A program made the translations under genes and the position numbers. From NCBI GenBank assembly GCA_051876105.1, contig JBJEHN010000072.1, forward strand, positions 1 through 64,000: a DNA stretch of 64,000 bases, in the 5' to 3' direction. Origin of the DNA: W2P13-069 sp051876105. Its GTDB lineage: Bacteria; Actinomycetota; Coriobacteriia; Coriobacteriales; QAMH01. Shown here piece by piece: positions 41,079 through 49,174 of this stretch (positions within the stretch are counted from its first letter, which is position 1; each line of letters begins with the position of its first letter). Below the pieces are notes generated by a model. That model saw only the letters and a list, made by a program, of their open reading frames with translations, searched no databases and was not told the origin of the DNA.

Positions 41079-42314
41079 CTAGAACGCCCAGTTGCCGTTG
41101 CGGAACACGGGCACCGCGGTGCCGTCTGCGCGCAGGCCGTCGATGTTGAGGTCGTGAGTGCCGATCATGAAGTCGACGTGCGCGGCGCTCTCGTTGAGGC
41201 CGGCCTCCAGGAGCTGCTCGTCGCTGAGGTCGTAGCCGCCCTCGAGCACCTCCGGAAAGCCCTTCCCCAGCGCCAGGTGGCAGGAGGCGTTCTCGTCGTA
41301 GAGGGTCTCCAGGAAGAGCGTGCCCGTGTTGCGGATGGGGCTGTCAAAGGGCACCAGGGCCACCTCGCCCAGGTAGCAGGAACCCTCGTCGGTCTGGATG
41401 ATGCCGGCCAGCACGTCCTTGCCCACGCGGGCGTCCCACTCCACGGCGCGCCCCTCCTCGAAGCGGATCCAGAAGTCCTCCACGGGGCTGCCGTTGTAGA
41501 TGAGCGGCAGGGCGCTGTGGACCACGCCGCTGGTGAGCAGGCGCTGCGGCGAGGTGAAGATCTCCTCCGTGGGGATGTTGGGGAAGAAGTAGGTGCCGTC
41601 CGCGCCCTCCTGGCCCCCGCCCTCCCAGTGGCTGCCCTCGATGAGGCCCACCGTGAGGTCCGTGCCGTTGGAGGCGGTGTAGTGGAGCTGGGTGAAGCCC
41701 TGGGCGTTGAGCCAGGCCTTGCGCGCGTCGAAGCTGGCGCGGTGCTCGTCCCAGGCGGCGAAGGGGTCCTCCGTCACGCGCGAGGTGTCGAGTATGGCCT
41801 CCCACAGGGCGGCCAGGGCCTCCTCCTCGCCCAGCTCCGGGAAGACCTGCCTGGCCCAGGCGGGGCTGGCGGCGCCGGCGATGCACCAGGCGCAGCGGCC
41901 GCGGTCGAGCGCGTCGTAGAACTCCTTGCACTGGCGGTGCCCCGCCACCACGCGCGCCATCACCTTGCGCTGGTCGACGCCCTTCATAATCTGGGGGTCG
42001 TCGCTCAGGATGGTGAGCACGGCGGCACCGTTGCGGGCCGCGCTGTTGTTGCGCAGGGCCGCCCACTCGGGCATGGTGTCGAAGACCTCCTGGGGCGCGT
42101 GGTCGTAGGTCAGGCGCTCCGTTGCCTGGTCGCCCCACTGCACGCTCACCAGCTTGGCGCCGTGCGCGTAGGCGGCGGCGACCACCTTGCGCGTGAAGGC
42201 CGCCACCTCCAGCGGCGAGCGGACGAGCAGCTCCTGGCCCTCCTTCAGGGCGCAGCCCTTCACCACCAGCAGCTCGGCATAGCGCTCCAGGCGCTCCTCC
42301 AGGGTGCTCGGCAT
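41079..42314 (-). CDS. M29-family metal-dependent aminopeptidase
   Basis: This 411-residue protein matches thermophilic-type (M29, AmpS/PepS) aminopeptidases. An N-terminal domain begins LEERLERYAELLV and VKGCALKEGQELLVRSP, and the C-terminal metal-binding half has FPNIPTEEIFTSPQ, YDENASCHLALGKGF and AHVDFMIGTHDLNIDG, the usual glutamate/histidine/aspartate ligands. It cleaves N-terminal residues from peptides in the cytoplasm. The ATG at 42314 has GGGGAGGAG upstream and lies 2 nt after the kinase stop. Confidence 0.92.
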   Translation of the reverse strand: MPSTLEERLERYAELLVVKGCALKEGQELLVRSPLEVAAFTRKVVAAAYAHGAKLVSVQWGDQATERLTYDHAPQEVFDTMPEWAALRNNSAARNGAAVLTILSDDPQIMKGVDQRKVMARVVAGHRQCKEFYDALDRGRCAWCIAGAASPAWARQVFPELGEEEALAALWEAILDTSRVTEDPFAAWDEHRASFDARKAWLNAQGFTQLHYTASNGTDLTVGLIEGSHWEGGGQEGADGTYFFPNIPTEEIFTSPQRLLTSGVVHSALPLIYNGSPVEDFWIRFEEGRAVEWDARVGKDVLAGIIQTDEGSCYLGEVALVPFDSPIRNTGTLFLETLYDENASCHLALGKGFPEVLEGGYDLSDEQLLEAGLNESAAHVDFMIGTHDLNIDGLRADGTAVPVFRNGNWAF

Positions 42315-42316
42315 GG

Positions 42317-43246
42317 CTACTCCTCCCCTTCCTCGGTCTCTGCGGCGCCGTCCTCGGGCGGCAGGCTGGGCAGCGCCACGATGAAGGCGGCGCCCGCGTT
42401 GGGCAGGTTGACGGCCTCGACCGTGCCGCTCATGGCGGTGGTGAGCGCCTTGACGATGGCCAGCCCCAGGCCGCTGTTGCCGCTGCCCTTGTGGCGCACG
42501 CGGCTCTGGTCTGCGCGGTAGAAGCGGTCGAAGAGGTGGCTGGGGTCCTCGTCGCCGAAGCCGGGGCCGTCGTCGACCACGGCGAACACGCTGTAGCCTT
42601 TGACGTAGCTGATCTCCACGCGCACGCGCTCCTTGGAGTAGCGGCTGGCGTTCTCGATGAGGTTCACCAGGATCTGGTTGATGGCGTCTGCGTTGCCGTT
42701 GACGTCGGGCGCCTCGCCGCTGACCTCCAGGCGGCAGCCGCGCTCCTCCAGCAGCTCGCCCATGAGCAGGGCACAGTTGTCGGCCACGGCGCGCAGGTTG
42801 AGGCGGGAGAGCTCCATGTCCTGGCCCTCGGCCTTCTGGAGCGTGAGCAGGTCGTTTGCCAGGCGGGTGAGGCGGTCGCACTCGTTGACGATCTGCGCGA
42901 GGAAGCGCCGCTGCAGCTCCTCCGGCACGCCGCCGTCGAGCAGGGTCTCAGCCGTGCCGCGGATGGCGGTCAGCGGGGTGCGGATCTCGTGGCTCACATC
43001 GCTCACGAACTGCGCCTGGCGCGCCTCCTCGGTGAGGAGCTCGTTGACGTTGTCGACGATGAAGTCCATGACCTCGCGCGGCGGGTTCTCCTTCTTGAAG
43101 TACTCGAGGACGGCGGGCGGCAGCTCGCGGGCGTAGAACTCCTCCGCAGTGGCGCAGCACTCGTCGCCGCCGCAGGCGCAGCCGTTCTCGCAGGCGCCCG
43201 CGCGGCGCGCCGCCTGGTGCTTCTTGTCGCTGTTGATGCCGGCCAT
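42317..43246 (-). CDS. soluble sensor histidine kinase with Cys-rich N terminus
   Basis: This 309-residue kinase has a HisKA domain (VSDVSHEIRTPLTAIRG, phospho-acceptor His86) and an HATPase domain with the N box LIENASRYS, G1 DDGPGFG, F box and G2 GSGNSGLGLAIVKAL. It has no transmembrane segment and no PAS or HAMP. Instead residues 19-31 hold five cysteines (C-x3-C-x-C-x4-CC), a possible metal- or redox-sensing site. It lies in an operon with coaX upstream and a peptidase downstream. The likely partner is the OmpR-type regulator encoded divergently at 44203. Confidence 0.85.
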   Translation of the reverse strand: MAGINSDKKHQAARRAGACENGCACGGDECCATAEEFYARELPPAVLEYFKKENPPREVMDFIVDNVNELLTEEARQAQFVSDVSHEIRTPLTAIRGTAETLLDGGVPEELQRRFLAQIVNECDRLTRLANDLLTLQKAEGQDMELSRLNLRAVADNCALLMGELLEERGCRLEVSGEAPDVNGNADAINQILVNLIENASRYSKERVRVEISYVKGYSVFAVVDDGPGFGDEDPSHLFDRFYRADQSRVRHKGSGNSGLGLAIVKALTTAMSGTVEAVNLPNAGAAFIVALPSLPPEDGAAETEEGEE

Positions 43247-43258
43247 GGCTTCGACCTC

Positions 43259-44047
43259 CTAACTCGGGGCGCCGGCGCGGCGACCCCTGTTCTTCTCGTA
43301 GATGATGCGCAGGCCCTCGAGCGTGAGGTCCGGCTCGAAGGCGGTGATGGTGGTGGAGGCGCCCACGAGGTAGCGCCCCAGGCCGCCGCTGGCGATGACC
43401 GGTGCCTCGTAGCCCAGCTCCGCGAAGATGCGCTGCACCAGGCCGTCGATGCGCGCGACCTCGCCCAGCATGATGCCGCTGCGCATGGCGTCTGCCGTGT
43501 TGGTGCCGATGACGTGGGGCGGCACGGAGAGCCCCACCTGGGAGAGCAGCGCGCCATGCTTGAAGAGGCTGTCGGCGCCGCTGCGCAGGCCCGGGGCGAT
43601 GATGCCGCCGCGGAAGGCGCCGGACTCGTCGACCACCTCGATGTTGGTGGCGGTGCCCAGGTCGACCACGACCACCGGCGCCCCGTAGCGCGCCACGGCG
43701 GCCACCGCGTCTGCCACGCGGTCCGCCCCCACCTCGGAGGGGTTGTCATAGCGCATGGGCAGGCCGCTCTTGACACCGGGGCCCACCACGACCGGCTTGC
43801 GGCCGGTGATGCGCTCGGCCACCTGCGCCCAAGTGCTCGTGAGCGAGGGCACCACGCTGGCCACCACGACGTCGCCGATGCACTCGAGGCTGCGCCCGCC
43901 CAGCATGAGCTGGGTGTAGAGGGTCTGGTGGAGCTCGTCGGGCGTGTCCGCCCCGCGGGTGGTGACAGCCCAGCGGGCAACCATCTCCGCGCCAAGGAAG
44001 AGGCCGGCGGTTGTCTGGGTGTTGCCGATGTCGACAGCGAGAAGCAT
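43259..44047 (-). CDS. coaX: type III pantothenate kinase
   Basis: This 262-residue enzyme catalyses the first step of coenzyme A synthesis. It has the ASKHA-fold motifs of type III enzymes: LLAVDIGNTQTTAGLF at the N terminus, the ATP/Mg site VGADRVADAVAA, VVVDLGTATNIEVV and GGIIAPGLRSGADSLF. The start at 44047 follows AGGAGGACC. It lies 12 nt before the sensor kinase gene. It is divergent from the response regulator. Confidence 0.94.
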   Translation of the reverse strand: MLLAVDIGNTQTTAGLFLGAEMVARWAVTTRGADTPDELHQTLYTQLMLGGRSLECIGDVVVASVVPSLTSTWAQVAERITGRKPVVVGPGVKSGLPMRYDNPSEVGADRVADAVAAVARYGAPVVVVDLGTATNIEVVDESGAFRGGIIAPGLRSGADSLFKHGALLSQVGLSVPPHVIGTNTADAMRSGIMLGEVARIDGLVQRIFAELGYEAPVIASGGLGRYLVGASTTITAFEPDLTLEGLRIIYEKNRGRRAGAPS

Positions 44048-44202
44048 AGTGGTCCTCCTGTTGGAAGGTGCACTGCACGTGGATACCGATGGTACTGCAA
44101 CATGGCAGCAGCACGGTAACAAAGCAGCATGCCGCAGCGGCCCGCATGACACAATGGTCTCACTCAGGAAACCCCCGGGCACAGCCCGCTAAGGAGGCAG
44201 CC

Positions 44203-44925
44203 ATGGAAGAACTCACCGAGCAGCGCATCCTCGTGGTCGATGATGAGGAAAGCATCACAGACATCGTCAGCTTCAATCTGCTGAAGGAGGGCTACAAGGT
44301 CGATGTCGCCCACAGCGGCGACAAGGCGGTTGCCATGGCCAAGGCCAGCGAGTACGACCTCGTGATCTTGGACGTCATGCTCCCCGGCATCGACGGCTAC
44401 GAGGTCTGCCGCCGCATCCGCAGCGCCTCCAATGTCCCCGTCCTCTTCCTCTCCGCGCGCGACACAGAGCTCGACAAGGTCGTGGGCCTGGAGCTCGGCG
44501 GCGACGACTACCTCGCCAAGCCCTTCGGCATCCGCGAGCTGCTGGCCCGCGTGCACGCGCTCCTGCGCCGCGCTCCCCAGCAGGGCAACTCCATGGAAGA
44601 GGGCGTGCGCGTGCTCGACGTCAGCGGCGTGCACCTGGACGAGGCCGGCCACCGCGCCACCTACAACGGGACGGAAATCGAGCTCACCCCGCGCGAGTTC
44701 GAGCTGCTGGCCACGCTCATGGCCCATGCGGGCACCGTCCTCGGCCGCGAGCAGCTGCTCAAGGAGGCCTGGGACTGGCAGTACGTGGTGGAGACCAAGA
44801 CGGTCGACACCCACATCAAGCGCCTGCGCGACAAGCTCTCCAGCGTCGGGCTGAGCCCCAGCGTCATCGAGACCGTCCGCGGCTACGGCTACCGCTTCGT
44901 CAAGAACTTCGTGAACCCCGCCTAG
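44203..44925 (+). CDS. OmpR/PhoB-family response regulator
   Basis: This 240-residue protein has a receiver domain (residues 8-125; ILVVDDEESITDIV, phospho-Asp in VILDVMLPGIDGYEV, KPF switch) and a C-terminal winged helix (about 145-236; IELTPREFELLATLMAHAG, VDTHIKRLRDKL, ETVRGYGYRF). AAGGAGG lies before the ATG at 44203. The divergent coaX-kinase operon starts 155 bp away, so the kinase at 42317 is its probable partner. The regulon may include that operon and the nearby htrA gene. Confidence 0.93.
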   Translation: MEELTEQRILVVDDEESITDIVSFNLLKEGYKVDVAHSGDKAVAMAKASEYDLVILDVMLPGIDGYEVCRRIRSASNVPVLFLSARDTELDKVVGLELGGDDYLAKPFGIRELLARVHALLRRAPQQGNSMEEGVRVLDVSGVHLDEAGHRATYNGTEIELTPREFELLATLMAHAGTVLGREQLLKEAWDWQYVVETKTVDTHIKRLRDKLSSVGLSPSVIETVRGYGYRFVKNFVNPA

Positions 44926-44942
44926 GCCAAGCAACACACACA

Positions 44943-44988
44943 AAAAAAAATGGGACAGTGGGGACGTACCCCACTGTCCCATTTTTTT
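44943..44988. terminator. bidirectional terminator built on TGGGACAGTGGGG palindrome, copy 2
   Basis: TGGGACAGTGGGG (44951-44963) and its complement (44969-44981) form a perfect 13-bp stem with ACGTA loop, flanked by A-tract and T-tract. It is an ideal bidirectional terminator between convergent genes. Confidence 0.85.
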
Positions 44989-45001
44989 GGCCGGACGGAG
45001 C

Positions 45002-46537
45002 TTACTCCCAGAAGCCGCCGTTGCCGCTGTCGCCGCCCTGCATGCTCTCGAGGAAGTCCTCCAGGCTGTAGCCGTAGCCGCCGTAGCCGTAGCCTTGCTG
45101 GCCCTGGCTCTGGCTCTGGCTCTGGCTCTGGCTGCCGCCGCTGTTGCTGTCGAGCTGGCTGGAGAACTGCGTCTGGTCGAGCTCGCTGCCGGTGGTGAGG
45201 GTAGCGGTGGCGCTCATGGCCTTGCCGTCACGCGTGTACTCGAGGTCCACCTTGTCGCCGGCCTTGAGCGGAGCCATGGCGGCCTTGAGGTCGCTGTAGG
45301 AGTTGACGCTGGTGCTGCCCACCTTGGTGAGCTTGTCGCCCGCCTTCAAGCCCGCCTTGTCGGCCGCGGAGCCCTTGATGACGCCGGTGACGGTGAGGCC
45401 GTCGCTGCCGGTGCTGGCGTTGCCGGTGGTGACGCCCAGGAAGGCGGACTCCACGTTGCCGCCCTTCTCGATGATCTCCTCCACCAGGGACTGCGCGGTG
45501 CTCTGCGGGATCGCAAAGCCCAGGCCGGCGTTGCTCTCCGAGTACGAGGCGAGGTACTCGACGATGCCGATGAGCTTGCCGTCGGCGTCGACGAGCGCGC
45601 CGCCGGAGTTGCCTGGATTGATGGCGGCGTCGGTCTGGATGACGTCTGAGTTGTAGTAGGTGTTGTTGCCGTCCTGAACGGCGGCGTTGCGGCCCAGGGC
45701 AGAGACGATGCCCACGGTGCAGGTGCTCTCATAGCCTAGCGGCGAGCCGATGGCCATGCACCACTCGCCCACGGTGAGGCTGGCGGAGTCGCCCCACTCG
45801 GCAACGCTCAGGCCGCCCACGGGGATGGTGACCACCGCGAGGTCTGCCTCGGAGTCGTAGCCCACGGCGGTGCAGTCGTAGGTCTGGCCGTTGACGGTGA
45901 CGGTGGCCTTGGAGCAGTCCTCAAGCACGTGGTAGTTGGTGACGATGTAGCTCTTGTCAGCGTCGCTGCGGATGATCACGCCGGAGCCCAGGCCGTTGGG
46001 GCTGGTGGAAGACGAGGAGCTGCCGCCGAAGTACTGGCTCCAGCTGCTGTTGGCGGAGTACACGTAGATGGTGACCACGGAGTCGAGGCACTTGGCGCTC
46101 ACGGCCTGCGCAAGCGTGGGGTCCTCTGCGTGCTCGACCGTGATGGTGCCGCTTGCGCCGCTGCCGCCGCGGAAGATGTTGCCCGCCGGCGTCAGCCCGA
46201 AGACGAGCCCCGCGGCCACCACCACGCACAGGGCGCCTGCCGCGCCGCCGCCGAAGGCCTTCCAGAAGCCGCCGCCCTTGGAGGCCTTGCCCTTCTCGGC
46301 ACGCTGCTGCTCGCGGGCTTGGCGGCGCTCTTCCTTGTTGGCGGCGCGCTCCGCTGCCTCTGCTTCCTTGCGCAGGCGACGGGCCTCGGCCTCTGCGTCA
46401 CGCGCGCGGCTGGCGTCCATGCCGGCCTGCGCAGCTGCGCTCTGGGCACGCCCGTAAGCAGCGTCTGCCGCTTCCTGGCGCTGGTCTTGGCTCATGCCCT
46501 CGGGCGGGACGGGCGCACCGTTGGGGTACTCGCTCAT
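45002..46537 (-). CDS. HtrA/DegP-family serine protease, membrane-anchored
   Basis: This 511-residue protein has a cytoplasmic N terminus rich in Ala/Glu/Arg, a transmembrane helix (about 100-125) and an extracytoplasmic trypsin-like domain with the catalytic triad in TNYHVLED (His), ADLAVVTI (Asp) and NPGNSGGALVD (Ser). A single PDZ domain (about 355-455) follows. The C-terminal tail is low-complexity: repeated Ser-Gln, then Tyr-Gly runs. The role is surface protein quality control. It is monocistronic between two copies of the palindromic repeat. The charged N-terminal region is a probable coiled coil. Confidence 0.9.
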   Translation of the reverse strand: MSEYPNGAPVPPEGMSQDQRQEAADAAYGRAQSAAAQAGMDASRARDAEAEARRLRKEAEAAERAANKEERRQAREQQRAEKGKASKGGGFWKAFGGGAAGALCVVVAAGLVFGLTPAGNIFRGGSGASGTITVEHAEDPTLAQAVSAKCLDSVVTIYVYSANSSWSQYFGGSSSSSTSPNGLGSGVIIRSDADKSYIVTNYHVLEDCSKATVTVNGQTYDCTAVGYDSEADLAVVTIPVGGLSVAEWGDSASLTVGEWCMAIGSPLGYESTCTVGIVSALGRNAAVQDGNNTYYNSDVIQTDAAINPGNSGGALVDADGKLIGIVEYLASYSESNAGLGFAIPQSTAQSLVEEIIEKGGNVESAFLGVTTGNASTGSDGLTVTGVIKGSAADKAGLKAGDKLTKVGSTSVNSYSDLKAAMAPLKAGDKVDLEYTRDGKAMSATATLTTGSELDQTQFSSQLDSNSGGSQSQSQSQSQGQQGYGYGGYGYSLEDFLESMQGGDSGNGGFWE

Positions 46538-46690
46538 GGTGGTCTCCTTTCACAACGTGAGACGCTGCTCACAGTGGTCTCTTTAGCCTGATAAGAGAGT
46601 ACGCGGAAAACCTGAAAAGCCCCTGAATGGTCACCCTCCCGCAAGGTAGCGCTACGGAAACGAAACGACAGCCGCGCACGCCAGCGAAAA

Positions 46691-46721
46691 TGGGACAGTG
46701 GGGACGTACCCCACTGTCCCA
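46691..46721. repeat. TGGGACAGTGGGG palindrome, copy 3
   Basis: This unit is identical over its 31-nt core to copy 2 (44951-44981). It lies between the permease stop and the htrA start, both on the minus strand, so it may terminate transcription from htrA's upstream side or simply be a dispersed repeat. Confidence 0.75.
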
Positions 46722-46732
46722 TTTCTGTGCTG

Positions 46733-47776
46733 CTAGAGGATGCCGAGGAGCTCGGTGACGAGGCCGAAGGCGATGCCCACCGCGACCATGATGCCGCAGA
46801 TGCGCAGGTTCTCACGTGAGTCGTTGTTGGTGCGCATCAAGACGATGAGACCCACGCCGGCGTTGACGAGCAGACCGCTCATCATGGCGCCGCCCGCCAG
46901 CGCGCCGTCCAGGTAGAGCTGGGTGAGCGCCACGGAGACGGCGCAGTTGGGGATGAGGCCCAGCACCGCGGCGACGGCGGCTCCGGCCAGGGGCATCTCG
47001 GCCATGTGGGCGATGGCGCCCTCGAGGCCCGCCTCGACCACCAGGTTGAGCAGCAGGCAGATGATGAAGACGAAGACCGTGATGTGCAGGCTGTGGCGCA
47101 GCGCGGCGAAGGCCAGGTGGCCCCACTTGAGCTGGCCGTGGTCGTGGCCGTGGTCGCAGCAGCCGTGCTCGTGCGCATGCTCGTGGGCACCCCCATGCTC
47201 GTGCTCATGCTCGTGCTCGTGCGCATGCGCGTGCCTCTGGGGCTCCAGGTAACGCTCGCAGCTGGAGCAGTCGCACCCGTCCGCGCAGTCGCAGCCCTCC
47301 TGGGCGCAGAGCTCGCGGATGTCGTTGCCGCTGTGGCCTTGGTGCAGGTGCACGCTGCCCAAGCCCACGTGCTCGCGCCCGGCGGCGCGCAGGGCGGCAT
47401 CCAGGCAAAAGCCCACCAGCACGCCCACAACCAGCTTGATGCCCAGCACCTTGGCGATGACGAGCGGGTCTGCCTGCTGCGAGATCATGACGGGCAGCAT
47501 CTCGTCCGATGTGACGAGGAAGACGGAGACCAGCGTGCCCAGAGTGATGACGCGCCCGGCGTAGAGCGTGGCCGCCGCCCCGCTGAAGCCGCACTGGGGC
47601 ACGATGCCCAGGATGCCGCCGATGACGGGGCCCGCCTTGCCGGCCTTGGCTATCGCCCGCTCAAAGCGCTCGGCCGCGCCGTGCTCCAGCCATTCCATGA
47701 GGAGGTAGGTGAGAAAGAGGAAGGGCAGCAGCTTGAGGCTGTCGAGCCCGGCGTCGATCAAGGCGTCAAGAAACAA
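46733..47776 (-). CDS. putative heavy-metal permease (ArsP_2-like) with Cys/His-rich loop
   Basis: This 347-residue membrane protein has about ten helices in two halves, each with a related motif: GGILGIVPQCGFSGAAATLY and LGLIPNCAVSVALTQLY. The central hydrophilic loop holds a cysteine cluster (157-173, CxxxxCxCxxxCxCxxC) and a histidine run (181-213, HAHAHEHEHEHEH and HGHDHG). This layout matches putative manganese/heavy-metal exporters of the ArsP_2 type. The ion is unknown. It overlaps the mobA stop by 11 nt, so the two are co-translated. Confidence 0.8.
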   Translation of the reverse strand: MFLDALIDAGLDSLKLLPFLFLTYLLMEWLEHGAAERFERAIAKAGKAGPVIGGILGIVPQCGFSGAAATLYAGRVITLGTLVSVFLVTSDEMLPVMISQQADPLVIAKVLGIKLVVGVLVGFCLDAALRAAGREHVGLGSVHLHQGHSGNDIRELCAQEGCDCADGCDCSSCERYLEPQRHAHAHEHEHEHEHGGAHEHAHEHGCCDHGHDHGQLKWGHLAFAALRHSLHITVFVFIICLLLNLVVEAGLEGAIAHMAEMPLAGAAVAAVLGLIPNCAVSVALTQLYLDGALAGGAMMSGLLVNAGVGLIVLMRTNNDSRENLRICGIMVAVGIAFGLVTELLGIL

Positions 47777-48428
47777 AGGACTCCCTCTCTTTGATGCCGC
47801 CCTCGACGATCTTGCGCTCGATCGCTGCCAGCTCCTCCGGAGTGTTGGTGTTGATGAAGCAGCCTCCGCGGGGCTCGATCTCTGCGATCATCTCGGGCGT
47901 GAACTCGGTCACCTTCATAGTATCGAACCACGAGGTGGCCCGGGTCTCGCCCTTTTGCAACGCTTCGAGAACGGCTGGGAGGCAGGTCTTGCGGCGATAG
48001 ACGCCGTGGAAGGGCTCGTAGCCGAACTGCGTCTTGGGCACCGCGATGTCCGTGCCCTCGCGCTTGAGCGCGGTGAGCTCGGCGCTGATGAGGTTGCGGC
48101 TGGGGAAGATCATGTCGCAGGCGACCAGCGCCACATAGGGGTTGCTCGCCGCGTTGAGCGCCGTGTTGACGCCGTGGAGCGCACCGCGGGTGTCGCTTAT
48201 GTCGGTCACCAGGCGGATGCGGCCGCTGTCTACCCAATCGTCCAAGAAGCCCAGGTTCTGGGGCTCGTTGGTGGTGATGATGAACTCGTCTGCCAGCGGG
48301 AGCAGGCGGTTGACGCCCCTCAGCAGCAGGGGCTCGCCCAGGAAAGGCACGGTGGCCTTGGAGCGGCCCATGCGGCGCGACTCGCCGCCTGCCTGGATGA
48401 CGATGGTGAGGTTGCCTCGCTTGCTCAA
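47766..48428 (-). CDS. mobA: molybdenum cofactor guanylyltransferase
   Basis: This 220-residue nucleotidyltransferase fold protein attaches GMP to molybdopterin. It has the signature loop IQAGGESRRMGRSKATVPFLG, with VACDMIFPS providing the metal-binding aspartate. The glycine loop IQAGGESRRMG differs slightly from the usual LAGGxSxRMG. The start is TTG at 48428, six nt after GGAGG. It overlaps the metal permease gene. The presence of a MOSC protein elsewhere in the window fits molybdoenzyme use. Confidence 0.88.
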   Translation of the reverse strand: MSKRGNLTIVIQAGGESRRMGRSKATVPFLGEPLLLRGVNRLLPLADEFIITTNEPQNLGFLDDWVDSGRIRLVTDISDTRGALHGVNTALNAASNPYVALVACDMIFPSRNLISAELTALKREGTDIAVPKTQFGYEPFHGVYRRKTCLPAVLEALQKGETRATSWFDTMKVTEFTPEMIAEIEPRGGCFINTNTPEELAAIERKIVEGGIKERESFVS

Positions 48429-48525
48429 ATTATTCCTCCCTCAAGTTAAACGCTCCGCGGAAGTATAGCCCAAGGTAGGGAAACATACAGCCCCTTGCAT
48501 GCGGGCGCAGGCTGCGGGGCGCCCA

Positions 48526-49062
48526 TCAGCTGGCAGGGCGCGTGAAGGCAGCGAGGGGGTCGTCTGCCTGCCACAGCACCACCCTGCCGGCAGCGAGCGA
48601 GGCGGGCACATCGATGACGCGCTGGTTGGAGCTGCCGCGCCAGTGCGCGTCATAGGAGCTGAGCGCCTCCACGTAGGGGCCGTCGACCAGCACGTCGCAC
48701 AGGGCCAGCAACTCGGCCGCCCCGGCGGGCGCATCTGGGCCCGTGAGCTGCTCGAAGGTGTAACCGCTGTAGGCCCACAGCCCCTCCCCCTCCTCCCTGA
48801 CCATGCGGGCGAAGGGCAGCAGCTCCTCGGCCTGGCAGAAGGGCTCGCCACCAGAGAGCGTCACGCCCTTGTTGAGCGGTGAGCTGTGCAGCGCCTCCAT
48901 CAGCTCCTGCGGCTCCACCATGCGCCCGCCCTCGAAGGGGTGGGTCTGGGGGTTGTGGCAGCCCAGGCAGGCGTGCGGGCAGCCCTGGGTGTAGACCGCA
49001 AAGCGGAAGCCCGGCCCGTCGACGATCGACTCGCTCTCGATGCCTGCTATGCGCAGCGCCAT
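48526..49062 (-). CDS. nrdG: anaerobic ribonucleotide reductase activating protein
   Basis: This 178-residue radical-SAM enzyme installs the glycyl radical on NrdD. The iron-sulfur motif is CPHACLGC (CxxxCxxC), preceded by GPGFRFAVYTQG and followed by the SAM-binding LSGGEPF. It lies 112 nt after nrdD, so it is probably expressed with it. The C terminus has no extra domain. GGAGAGGAG precedes the ATG. Confidence 0.95.
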   Translation of the reverse strand: MALRIAGIESESIVDGPGFRFAVYTQGCPHACLGCHNPQTHPFEGGRMVEPQELMEALHSSPLNKGVTLSGGEPFCQAEELLPFARMVREEGEGLWAYSGYTFEQLTGPDAPAGAAELLALCDVLVDGPYVEALSSYDAHWRGSSNQRVIDVPASLAAGRVVLWQADDPLAAFTRPAS

Positions 49063-49174
49063 ATGTGCTCCTCTCCTCGTGCTGCCTTACGTCCGCCCAA
49101 TGCAGAGGGGGCGGGCACGAGCCCACCCCCTTGCAGTTCGCGCAGGCCAGAAGGCCAGTGAATGTGCAGATCCC

